Source of the DNA: an uncultured bacterium
GTDB taxonomy: Bacteria > Verrucomicrobiota > Kiritimatiellia > UBA8416 > CALETX01
DNA length: 8,119 bases
Direction: 5' to 3'
Assembly: GCA_937920455.1 (NCBI GenBank)
Contig: CALETX010000366.1
Location: 1-8,119, forward strand
The notes under the pieces are model-generated. The model made no database searches and was not told the DNA's origin. It saw only the letters and a program-made list of their open reading frames with translations. Made by a program: the position numbers and the translations under genes. The stretch's first letter is position 1. Each line of letters starts with the position of its first letter. Below are positions 1-6,744 of the stretch, piece by piece.

Positions 1-1
1 A

Positions 2-799
2 GGGCGGATAATCATCTGGTCGGAGCCGGATATTGTTCTGTACGACGATGATACCATGGTGCGAATGAGCTATCCGGACCTTGTCGAGGAAGACGGCAGG
101 TATTATCTGACCGAAACACAGAAGAGCCGAGCGCGATTACATGAAATACCCAGGGGTTTTTTGGAAGGAATATGGTCCTCACTCGAGGGCCGCTTGCAAT
201 CTGCCCATTGTGTAAATGGAATGATTGCCCAGTCCGCCGGCGAAAAATGTCCACGAGACGTTGTTCTTTCCACTCTTCCTGAGTTCACATGCCGTGACTG
301 GTCAGCGCCTGGCATGAACTCCTGTTCACTTCGGAACGGTCTGAGCATCGAGGTGATTTTCAACCTGGACTCGTTGCGTGCAGGCCAGATATTGCTCGAC
401 AATAGAATCAATAAGGGACGAGGCTTTGCCGTTGTTACGACCGACAACATGCGCATTCAGCTTGTAATGAACGATGGCAGAACCGAGAACTCCTGGGAGA
501 CCGATCCAGTGATCAGGGCCGGCTCGTGGCATCATCTAGTGGCCATTGCCGACGCGGGTCCAGGAATCATCAGCTTCGTGATTGACGGTCGTTTTTGCGA
601 CGGAGGTGATTGGCGTCAGTTCGGTTGGGGCAGGTTCAGCCCTTATCTGCAAAGTGTGGACGGCTCAGACAGGTTGAATATTGGACCGTCAGTGATAGGC
701 AAAGTCTCGCTAGTACGAATCTACAGCAGAGCAATCGCGACATGGGAGGCGATCACATTGTTTCGGGAGACCAGCCGATCAGTGCGAATGTCCAAATGA
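2..799 (+). CDS. 3' part of a propeller-like, LamG-domain carbohydrate-active protein (5'-truncated)
   Basis: The reading frame is open from the left edge, so the true start lies outside; 265 C-terminal residues are visible. Visible residues 6-50 (WSEPDIVLYDD, then MSYPDLVEEDGRYYLTETQK, then ARLHEIP) look like the last blade of a five-bladed propeller of the sialidase/GH43-like kind, with conserved Tyr-Pro-Asp and Glu-Thr residues. Residues about 93-255 form a LamG/concanavalin-type beta-sandwich. It has the usual order: a 'GLSIEVIF' strand, 'GFAVVTTDNMRIQL', 'AGSWHHLVAIAD', 'ISFVIDGRF', and a closing 'LVRIYSRAI' strand. Five cysteines in the visible part would suit an exported protein, but the N-terminus is not seen. 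The likely role is binding and hydrolysis of a glycan, probably the same one targeted by the lyase-like gene 11 bases downstream. The LamG call is fairly firm. The propeller and hydrolase assignment is recalled family resemblance, and the substrate is unknown. An internal ATG at 56 is not the start. Confidence 0.72.
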   Translation, partial: GRIIIWSEPDIVLYDDDTMVRMSYPDLVEEDGRYYLTETQKSRARLHEIPRGFLEGIWSSLEGRLQSAHCVNGMIAQSAGEKCPRDVVLSTLPEFTCRDWSAPGMNSCSLRNGLSIEVIFNLDSLRAGQILLDNRINKGRGFAVVTTDNMRIQLVMNDGRTENSWETDPVIRAGSWHHLVAIADAGPGIISFVIDGRFCDGGDWRQFGWGRFSPYLQSVDGSDRLNIGPSVIGKVSLVRIYSRAIATWEAITLFRETSRSVRMSK

Positions 800-804
800 G
801 AGGA
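799..804 (+). promoter_or_regulatory. Shine-Dalgarno site of the lyase-like gene
   Basis: AGAGGA lies 6 bases before the ATG at 811 and begins on the last base of the upstream stop codon (797-799). This spacing supports 811 as the start and suggests translational coupling to the upstream LamG gene. It argues against the longer in-frame start at 610, which would overlap the upstream gene by 190 bases. Confidence 0.75.
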
Positions 805-810
805 ACGAAC

Positions 811-3800
811 ATGGGGGAAAAAATAATACTCAAATCGCCTTTGTTTACGGAGTGGGGTGAACAGTATGTCGGCCTGTGGATCACCACAGGACCGTCTGAA
901 AGCCCAGTGTGCCTACAGATCAACGGCGTGCCGGCTGACTTTCAATACACCGGCGAGACGTCTGACAAGGGGCACAGGGCGCTCATGAAAATCGGTTTTG
1001 CCGCCGGCGAGACGAAAACACTCGAGTTCGTGCCGGCAAAAAAGCACACAACGAAATTATCCCGCGCGCCGATTCCACTGGCCCGCAGCGCCAGGATCGG
1101 ACTCAGGCCGGCTTGTCTCACTATTTCTGCGCCCAAACCTGATAACGACTGGATCGTCGGACCGTTCAGGGCTTTTGCTGGATTTCCGATGAAAAGCCGC
1201 TTTCGCTGCGACAAGGCTTTCGCCGGTGCATCTCTCGAACGGCTCAATGACGGCCCCCTTTTTACGGACTACGAGCTTGCCTATCGTTTCGAGCAAAACC
1301 GTGCTTACGTGTTGAAGTTGCGGTGTTTCAAGAAGGACCCCATCATAGAGGTTTCTGAACGCTTTTCACTGCACATGAATGCCGCCATAGAATGGCATCT
1401 GAATCCAAAACTGAGTTGCGATTCAATCCTCTCGCACCGGGGTCCGGAGTTCGAAGGAGAACCCCAACCGGTTGTAGAACATATTTCGGTGGAAAGGCCG
1501 GCAGATGTTCTCTGTCGGTTGCAGATGCCCGTGCTTTCAGAATATTTCGTTCCAAATAACAGGGGATGGTTCGCGTTTTTCAACTCTAGAGACGAAGAAA
1601 GTGGAATGTTTGGAATATTGGGACTGTATGGAGCCAGGTGGGAACGGCCTGTTGAAAACATGCCCGAGGTACGGGTGGCAGGAGGGAAAGCCGTCTGGCA
1701 TGCTTCGCTGGCAAGCGGCAGGCGTCACTGGCTCCTGTACTATGGCCCTGTTGAGAGAGAGTACACGGCAAAAAGAAGGTTCGTATTCCATCGTCTTCAC
1801 GCCGAGATCAATGCCATGCGTCTGGACGAACACTTTGATCTTGGCGGCGACCGGGTGTTCGACGCTGATTCCTTCAAGAAACCAGGAGTAATAGTAGGCG
1901 ATGATTATCACGAACGCGCAAAAATGCTGTGCGATGCTCTTCCTCCTCTGCGGAAGGCTCTGGCGGAGATGGATGAGTGGTCACGAAATAACAAAGGTGG
2001 GCACTTTGTCGTTTTCGACGCGCTGGTGAATCCCACGCCGGAAAACCAGAAATTGGTCTATGAATATCTGACGGCGCGTTTCGAAAAGTGGGTTCGCCAG
2101 TTTCAAGGATGGCGGACCGGACAGTACGATTACCAGAAGAACGTCATAGGCTTTTCCCGTTGGCTGCGCAGCATGCTAATCGGCTACGAGCTGTTGCGAA
2201 AGGATCAATCTCTCACTGCGGACGAGATTCGAAAGCTAAACGCTTATTTTGTCTTTGCCGCGCGAAGAATAACGGACGAAGGACGTTGGCCTCATTCCCG
2301 TACGTTCCTCCACCCTGATCATCCGGAATCGAGCCGCGATTTTTACACGTACGGCGGCGAGCACAAACCAGACCGGCTGGTATGGACGAACTGTCTGCCG
2401 AATTTTCAGTCGGATCCCCTCTGTGCGCTTGCGCATCTTAGCGCGATCTTTCAGGAACATCCTGATTCGCGTGCATGGCTTGGAAAAGGCGTGGATGAGA
2501 TAGAAAGGCAGCTCAACGCCTATATGGGCCGCAGCGGCGCATGGGAGGAATCAATCAACTACGCCCTTTACACCTTTTCCTACTTCGTAATCACATTCCG
2601 CGCTCTCAAATATCGCTGGGGCCTGGACTACTTCAACGACGAACGGGTGCGCCGCTTTGCGGCCTGGCTTTGCCGGTTCTTCGGGCCGGTTGACAAGCGT
2701 TTTGGTGTGGCGACATGGCCGGGGATCGGTAATGCCGTTCTGCCCACGTGCGCGGGCCACTACCTGCTCTGCTATGCCGCAGAACTGCCTGAGGATGATC
2801 CGCTGCGCGAGCAGTGCATCGCCGTTTATCAGGCCCAGGAAGACCACATCACTCTCAGCGAGCATTATCCGCATGTTCTGGCGCTCATGGGTTTTGTGCC
2901 GCGAGAGAAGGCATCACGGAAACGCCTGGAAAGCGAGCACATGGACGAGCTCGGTGTGGCCATGCGACATGAACATCTGACGCCGAAAGAGAGTTATCTT
3001 TTCCAGAAAATCGGCTTTTGGAAGGATCATTATGAGGGAGATGAATCAGCGTTCAACTGGTACGCCAAGGGTACGCCTTTCACCATGGACTACGGGACAT
3101 ATACACCCGATGTTGCACCCGAGTCTGCGCATAATCTTGTCGAGATACCAGACTCTGATAACCTCAGGCGCGGATATCTTGCAAATGTCATGTTCAGCCC
3201 CGTCGCGGATTACACCCATTGCGAGATACCTGTCACGTTGAAGCTTCTGTGGGGGCATGTCCGTTCCTTTGAGGAATGCGACTCAAAAGACGGAAAAGTT
3301 GACCGGATGGCCACCAAATACTTCTACATCGGGGACAAGAATCCTGTCGGACCCAAAGTGTGGAAGGTGCGAATGCTCTTGTTCGTAAAGCCCGATTATC
3401 TGGCGCTGTTCGACCGTGTTTACGGAGATGTCCCACACCGGTTCAACTTGCATTTCACGGGCACCAACCTCAGGCGTGAAGGTTCACTGATTCTGGGCGA
3501 TGGCCGTTTCGATCTGGACCTCATGCTCTTCATCCAAGCACCGAACGATTTCAAGTTGGAAACAGGCCGCATCATCCCCAACTACAGGCGAAAAGAAGAA
3601 CCTGAGGCAGCACTGCGCCATGCGCAGGAGGTGGTGCGCATTTACAATCAAACAGACGGCATGTATCGCACTCTTATCTTTGCGCGGGAAAAAGGCCGCG
3701 AAGTTGCAATACAGAGGATAGGGCGATACGGCATCGCGGTTCGCACCAATGAATACGAAGATAGAATCTGGATGCACAATGACACTATGGAAGAGTCCGG

Positions 3801-4008
3801 CCCGGACTGGCATTTCGTTGGCCGCGTGGGTTGGATACGCCACTCAGTTTCAGGAAGAGTAACAGCAATGCTGGCTGACGGTGAGGAGATGGCAAGTTTC
3901 GGAGCATCCTTCCGTGGTCGCGGTCCCTGGGTATATAATGCTGACGGCAAGAGGAGACTGGAGATCAAATCCGGTCCACCCCGGCGCGTGGAGGTGGCGG
4001 GAGCATAG
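811..4008 (+). CDS. Heparinase II/III-like (alpha/alpha toroid plus beta-sandwich) putative polysaccharide lyase
   Basis: The product is 1065 residues from the ATG at 811. Residues about 1-350 are beta-rich, with many aromatic residues. Residues about 365-700 are helical, with repeated Trp/Tyr/Leu helices typical of an alpha/alpha toroid (around FEKWVRQFQGWRTGQYDYQK and WLRSMLIGYELL). Residues about 710-1060 form a second beta region. The best family marks are GAWEESINYALYTFSYF (577-593), resembling the Trp-Glu-x(n)-Tyr catalytic stretch of heparinase-type lyases, and DHYEGDESAFNWYAKGTPF (739-757). The latter resembles the His-x-x-x-Asp-x-x-Ser-Phe-x-x-Tyr-Ala-x-Gly motif opening their C-terminal sandwich. 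Y584 or Y587 and H740 are candidate catalytic or metal-site residues (inference). Lyases of this fold cleave uronate-containing polysaccharides by beta-elimination. The protein is longer than most PL12/PL15/PL21 enzymes, so it may form its own family. No signal peptide is evident (MGEKIILKSPLF), suggesting cytoplasmic action on imported oligosaccharides or an unrecognised export route. Its last 44 bases overlap the convergent ATPase gene. Confidence 0.7.
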   Translation: MGEKIILKSPLFTEWGEQYVGLWITTGPSESPVCLQINGVPADFQYTGETSDKGHRALMKIGFAAGETKTLEFVPAKKHTTKLSRAPIPLARSARIGLRPACLTISAPKPDNDWIVGPFRAFAGFPMKSRFRCDKAFAGASLERLNDGPLFTDYELAYRFEQNRAYVLKLRCFKKDPIIEVSERFSLHMNAAIEWHLNPKLSCDSILSHRGPEFEGEPQPVVEHISVERPADVLCRLQMPVLSEYFVPNNRGWFAFFNSRDEESGMFGILGLYGARWERPVENMPEVRVAGGKAVWHASLASGRRHWLLYYGPVEREYTAKRRFVFHRLHAEINAMRLDEHFDLGGDRVFDADSFKKPGVIVGDDYHERAKMLCDALPPLRKALAEMDEWSRNNKGGHFVVFDALVNPTPENQKLVYEYLTARFEKWVRQFQGWRTGQYDYQKNVIGFSRWLRSMLIGYELLRKDQSLTADEIRKLNAYFVFAARRITDEGRWPHSRTFLHPDHPESSRDFYTYGGEHKPDRLVWTNCLPNFQSDPLCALAHLSAIFQEHPDSRAWLGKGVDEIERQLNAYMGRSGAWEESINYALYTFSYFVITFRALKYRWGLDYFNDERVRRFAAWLCRFFGPVDKRFGVATWPGIGNAVLPTCAGHYLLCYAAELPEDDPLREQCIAVYQAQEDHITLSEHYPHVLALMGFVPREKASRKRLESEHMDELGVAMRHEHLTPKESYLFQKIGFWKDHYEGDESAFNWYAKGTPFTMDYGTYTPDVAPESAHNLVEIPDSDNLRRGYLANVMFSPVADYTHCEIPVTLKLLWGHVRSFEECDSKDGKVDRMATKYFYIGDKNPVGPKVWKVRMLLFVKPDYLALFDRVYGDVPHRFNLHFTGTNLRREGSLILGDGRFDLDLMLFIQAPNDFKLETGRIIPNYRRKEEPEAALRHAQEVVRIYNQTDGMYRTLIFAREKGREVAIQRIGRYGIAVRTNEYEDRIWMHNDTMEESGPDWHFVGRVGWIRHSVSGRVTAMLADGEEMASFGASFRGRGPWVYNADGKRRLEIKSGPPRRVEVAGA
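3965..4008. other. Tail-to-tail coding overlap of convergent genes
   Basis: The last 44 bases of the lyase-like gene (plus strand, stop TAG 4006-4008) are also the last bases of the ATPase gene (minus strand, stop TGA read from 3967 to 3965). The same DNA encodes KSGPPRRVEVAGA on one strand and PMLPPPPRAGVDRI on the other. No spacer remains for a terminator. Confidence 0.9.
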
Positions 4009-4936
4009 GCATCTGGCTTGCGGTGACTTCGAAGTAGGCTTGTTCCAGCGTGGAGCCGCATCTGATTTCCAGGAGTTCAACCCCCGCATCGAAAAGAGCC
4101 GCGCACACCTTTTGATTTATCTGGGGCAAAGCATGCTCATGCGTCATGCTTCTGACGCTGAGAACCCTCATGGCTGGATCCCATTCTATTTCGCATCCAG
4201 GCAGCGCCGATTTTATCCGCTCCAACGGCAGTTGACCGTTGCGCAGGGTATACACGGCGAGTGACGCGCGTCCTGTGGCATTTGCCACCGTCGTTTGTCG
4301 AACAAGCCGCCCCTGCTCGATAAAGGCAACATGATCACATAGCAACTCGATATCAGTCAGAATGTGGGAACTGATGACGATCGTTTGTCTGCCCCGTCTT
4401 TCTGCAATCATTGAACGTATTCGAGCCGCCTCGCGCGGATCGAGTCCGCTGAGCGGCTCGTCCAGTAAGACAAGCTCCGGCTGGCCGAGAAAGGCCTGCG
4501 CGATTGCCAGCCTGCGCGCCATGCCGTGGGAAAGAGTGCGAACCTGCGAATCGGCACGATCCACCAGATGCGTCCATCTGAGCATCGCGTCCACGTTCTC
4601 TCTTTGTTCTGCAGGCGTCAGCCCCTGAAGAGCGGCATAATAGCGCAGGAGCTCCTCAACGTGGCCATGGGGCGGCAGACGAGAATCCTGTGGCAGGAGC
4701 GTGACTTTGCCGGCATGAAGTTGTGGATTGAATGAGCCATTGCCCAGGACATGCACCGATCCTTCGTGGGGTCGAAGAAGGCCAACTGTCAGAGCCATTG
4801 CGGTTGTCTTGCCTGCGCCATTGCTGCCGACAAGCCCGAATATCGAGCCCTGTGGAACCTGCAGGTCCAGCCCGTCGAGGGCGACGCGCCCTCCGTATTT
4901 CTTGCGAACGGCCCTGAACTCCAGCGCCAATCTCAC
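3965..4936 (-). CDS. ABC transporter ATP-binding protein (ABC-2 type exporter)
   Basis: From the GTG at 4936 the product is 323 residues. It has a complete nucleotide-binding domain: Walker A GSNGAGKTT (37-45), Q-loop Q83 (LLPQDS), signature LSHGM (135-139), Walker B LVLLDEP (155-161), D-loop SGLD (163-166) and switch histidine H191 (SSH). LSHGM replaces the classical LSGGQ; LSxGM forms are common in bacterial ABC-2 exporters. Residues about 220-305 form the small C-terminal domain seen in such ATPases, ending TLEQAYFEV. A proline-rich tail (309-323) follows. The protein powers the permease encoded just upstream from the inner face of the membrane; the cargo is unknown. The GTG start overlaps the permease stop by 4 bases (GTGA) and has a strong Shine-Dalgarno. 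An earlier in-frame GTG at 5041 would add 35 residues lying inside the permease gene and is rejected. The 3' end overlaps the lyase-like gene on the other strand. Confidence 0.92.
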   Translation of the reverse strand: MRLALEFRAVRKKYGGRVALDGLDLQVPQGSIFGLVGSNGAGKTTAMALTVGLLRPHEGSVHVLGNGSFNPQLHAGKVTLLPQDSRLPPHGHVEELLRYYAALQGLTPAEQRENVDAMLRWTHLVDRADSQVRTLSHGMARRLAIAQAFLGQPELVLLDEPLSGLDPREAARIRSMIAERRGRQTIVISSHILTDIELLCDHVAFIEQGRLVRQTTVANATGRASLAVYTLRNGQLPLERIKSALPGCEIEWDPAMRVLSVRSMTHEHALPQINQKVCAALFDAGVELLEIRCGSTLEQAYFEVTASQMPMLPPPPRAGVDRI

Positions 4937-5841
4937 ATATCCCTCCGCGAAAAGAACATGTAGCCGAGACCCAAGTAGAAAATGCCCAGCGCTATGGAAA
5001 AAGCGCAGCCTGAGATGAAATGCGGCAGATCGAAACGCCACACAGCGTCCATCATGTGCCCGCCGGGCAGCAGAAGCTCAATTGTTTGAGCCGTTTCTTT
5101 CAGGATCGGTTGGCGCGCGTGCGCGGCAATGCCGTGCACCACGCCCATTCCAAAGAGCGTGATGAATCCCACCGCAGTGGCCACGTTCGGTGATGAGAAT
5201 ATTTGGGACACGCCGATTGCGAGTCCTACGAAAGCAAGACTGTACACCCAGGCTTTGAAAGCAAAGAGCATCATCGCCCATGCCGTCGGACCGGCATCAA
5301 AAGCTTTCAGTCTGAGCCATGCGCTCACCCATGCGGCGCAAGCGCTCAGCAGAAGCGCGATCAACATCTGCCCGGCCTGCCCTGCCGTTTTCCCGATGAC
5401 CCATGTGAGTCTCGGACACCTGAAAAGCACAAATCGCGCGCTCCCGGTCCAGATCTCCTCGGAAATACGAACTGAAGCCGTTAGAATCACGAGCAGAGGA
5501 GAGAAGGTGGCCGAAAGCCACCCATAGAAGAGGCCTAATGGTGGGATCGACAGAAGACGGTCGGCAAGTTCGCGATCCCTGACCATGTGCGCAACTGTGC
5601 CGCGGAAAACCTCGGATTTCCAGAGTTGGCGGGTCACACTGCCCGCATTGGCTGATTCCGGCAGACCGAGACTTTTCATGAGCTGCGCTTCAATGTTGCG
5701 CAGAAAACTAATGAACAGCAGCGTCGCCGCAGCCGACCCGGCCATGTAGAGGGCAAGCAGCACCATGACGCGCCGGCTGCGAATGGAGTCGGAAACCTCA
5801 TTCAAGGCCACTTCAGCCAACTTTCGGGCATTGGACATCAT
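4933..5841 (-). CDS. ABC-2 type transporter permease
   Basis: The protein has 302 residues and about six hydrophobic segments, near 25-46, 103-124, 157-176, 190-211, 217-239 and 275-296. A loop of roughly 55 residues separates the first two, as in NosY-like ABC-2 permeases. Between segments 2 and 3, residues 124-151 (VRISEEIWTGSARFVLFRCP and on to IGK) match the typical cytoplasmic motif of this class: Ile-x-x-Glu, then Gly-(Thr/Ser)-x-Arg, a Pro, and Gly-Lys. The short basic N-terminus (KLAEVALNEVSDSIRSRR) is also usual. It forms the membrane channel of an exporter driven by the next gene; the substrate cannot be read from the sequence. The start ATG at 5841 overlaps the upstream stop (ATGA), and a second ATG follows at once (5838). 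No clear Shine-Dalgarno is seen, so initiation probably depends on translation of the upstream gene. Confidence 0.88.
   Translation of the reverse strand: MMSNARKLAEVALNEVSDSIRSRRVMVLLALYMAGSAAATLLFISFLRNIEAQLMKSLGLPESANAGSVTRQLWKSEVFRGTVAHMVRDRELADRLLSIPPLGLFYGWLSATFSPLLVILTASVRISEEIWTGSARFVLFRCPRLTWVIGKTAGQAGQMLIALLLSACAAWVSAWLRLKAFDAGPTAWAMMLFAFKAWVYSLAFVGLAIGVSQIFSSPNVATAVGFITLFGMGVVHGIAAHARQPILKETAQTIELLLPGGHMMDAVWRFDLPHFISGCAFSIALGIFYLGLGYMFFSRRDM
4941..4946 (-). promoter_or_regulatory. Shine-Dalgarno site deciding the GTG start of the ATPase gene
   Basis: On the minus strand GGAGGG is followed by ATAT and then the GTG whose first base is 4936. It lies within the last codons of the permease gene (Arg-Arg-Asp-Met). 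This fixes the unusual start codon and implies translational coupling. Confidence 0.7.
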
Positions 5842-6623
5842 TTCATTTGTTCGTCGGCAAACGGTGGGCTATTGGCTCGCGGGCCTGGTCTGAAAGGACC
5901 CTGACCCTCGAATTTGGGAGCTATTTCCGCAAGCGGTATGGCCACCTCCGGATCAATAAAATCAAGAAGCTGAAACTCCGGCCCTGCTTTTTCGCGCCAG
6001 TCCGGCGGCATATTGCGATCGAGTTCATCATAGGTCACAACGATGGCGTCGGTAAGCTCATTCATCATCCTGACTCCGGTTTCGGCAGTGAACACTTCCT
6101 GCGTCTTGATGGCGTCCACCCACTTCTCGATTGTCGTCCCAAGGCGGATGTTCATTGCCTCCATCAGAACATCGAACCTCACCGCCTGTGCCTCGTTGGT
6201 GGGCACGCGGCTTGCAAAACTCTCCCGCGCAAGGGCCACACGCGTCTTCCATAGGTCGGCAGCCTGTTTGATATGAGCGCGGAAATCCTCGGGATCCGGC
6301 CGCCGTTCCTCCCATCTGTGCCGACGCACTTGAGCAGAGCTGAAACCTGATGGCGTGTTGGAGACGGTGCGGCCGTCCGGTCCGGATTGAGGCGCCGAAA
6401 CAGGTTCTGTTGTCGTACGCGCAACATCAACTGTTTCTCTGTCGGGAATAGCAAGCAGCCTTGTTATGCCTTCGATATTGGACCTTGCTCTCTCTTTTTT
6501 GGCAAGATCCGACTTGAGACGCGACACTTCATCGCGTGCGGCGCGAAGGTCATTCCTGTACGGCCAGGCGCCAATGAGAAGACCTGCAAGCAAAGCGATT
6601 GCCGCAACGACTAAAGTTCTCAT
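5838..6623 (-). CDS. Membrane-anchored coiled-coil protein of unknown function in the ABC exporter operon
   Basis: I do not recognise this family. The protein has 261 residues. It starts with one hydrophobic segment (residues 3-19, TLVVAAIALLAGLLIGA), probably an uncleaved anchor or signal-anchor. A charged heptad-like helix follows (about 24-50, LRAARDEVSRLKSDLAKKER), likely a coiled coil. Residues about 62-105 are a low-complexity linker rich in Thr, Ser and Pro. Residues about 110-205 are mostly helical (DFRAHIKQAADLWKTRVALA, then AVRFDVLMEAMNIRLGTTIEKW). A Pro/Gly-rich tail (242-254) closes it. It is the first gene of the three-gene operon, and its stop overlaps the permease start by 4 bases. 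It may therefore be an accessory or substrate-binding subunit of the exporter, or the cargo-related factor itself (inference). Upstream, GAGG lies about 12 bases and AGAAG about 6 bases before the ATG, giving a moderate ribosome site. Confidence 0.8.
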   Translation of the reverse strand: MRTLVVAAIALLAGLLIGAWPYRNDLRAARDEVSRLKSDLAKKERARSNIEGITRLLAIPDRETVDVARTTTEPVSAPQSGPDGRTVSNTPSGFSSAQVRRHRWEERRPDPEDFRAHIKQAADLWKTRVALARESFASRVPTNEAQAVRFDVLMEAMNIRLGTTIEKWVDAIKTQEVFTAETGVRMMNELTDAIVVTYDELDRNMPPDWREKAGPEFQLLDFIDPEVAIPLAEIAPKFEGQGPFRPGPRANSPPFADEQMK

Positions 6624-6744
6624 TTTAATCTTCTACCTCAAGAAAGGCCTGAATGTTACACTTCGGAAGAGCATTCAAGCGTCTTTCCTGCCATAAGCAA
6701 TCCACTTTTTTCACCAACCTTTGCAGATTCTCTACTGCTTCGGC
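6624..6744. other. Intergenic region ahead of the ABC operon, candidate promoter region
   Basis: This 121-base gap is the only real intergenic spacer in the window. It separates the end of the phosphotransferase gene from the start of the coiled-coil protein gene, both on the minus strand. It must hold any independent promoter of the transporter operon. No convincing -35/-10 pair at 16-18 base spacing is visible. No stem followed by a T-run was found after the phosphotransferase stop, so readthrough transcription is possible. Confidence 0.4.
6650..6677. promoter_or_regulatory. Imperfect inverted repeat upstream of the ABC operon, possible operator
   Basis: TGAATG (6650-6655) and CATTCA (6672-6677) form perfect 6-base arms separated by 16 bases. 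The spacer contains a second, nearly concentric dyad, CTTCGGAAG (6661-6669). The element lies 27 to 54 bases before the ATG at 6623, where a regulator site or promoter would be expected. The two dyad centres differ by about 1.5 bases, and 6-base arms can arise by chance, so this is only a candidate. Confidence 0.25.

Noticed and set aside
610..810. N-terminal extension of the lyase-like protein starting at 610
   Set aside because: It would overlap 190 bases of the upstream LamG gene and has no supporting ribosome site, whereas the ATG at 811 has AGAGGA six bases upstream. The extra 67 residues look like a shifted-frame reading of the LamG region.
3648..4061. Minus-strand open frame of 137 codons opposite the end of the lyase-like gene
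   Set aside because: It overlaps both the lyase end and the ATPase end in other frames, has no ribosome site that I can see, and looks non-protein-like.
4937..5041. N-terminal extension of the ATPase starting at the GTG at 5041
   Set aside because: The 35 extra residues lie within the permease coding sequence and precede the normal start of the domain. The GTG at 4936 has a strong ribosome site and coupled stop/start.
6653..6678. Possible minus-strand promoter TTGAAT (6673-6678) with TAACAT (6653-6658)
   Set aside because: The spacing is only 14 bases, too short for a normal sigma-70 type promoter, and the -10 match is weak.
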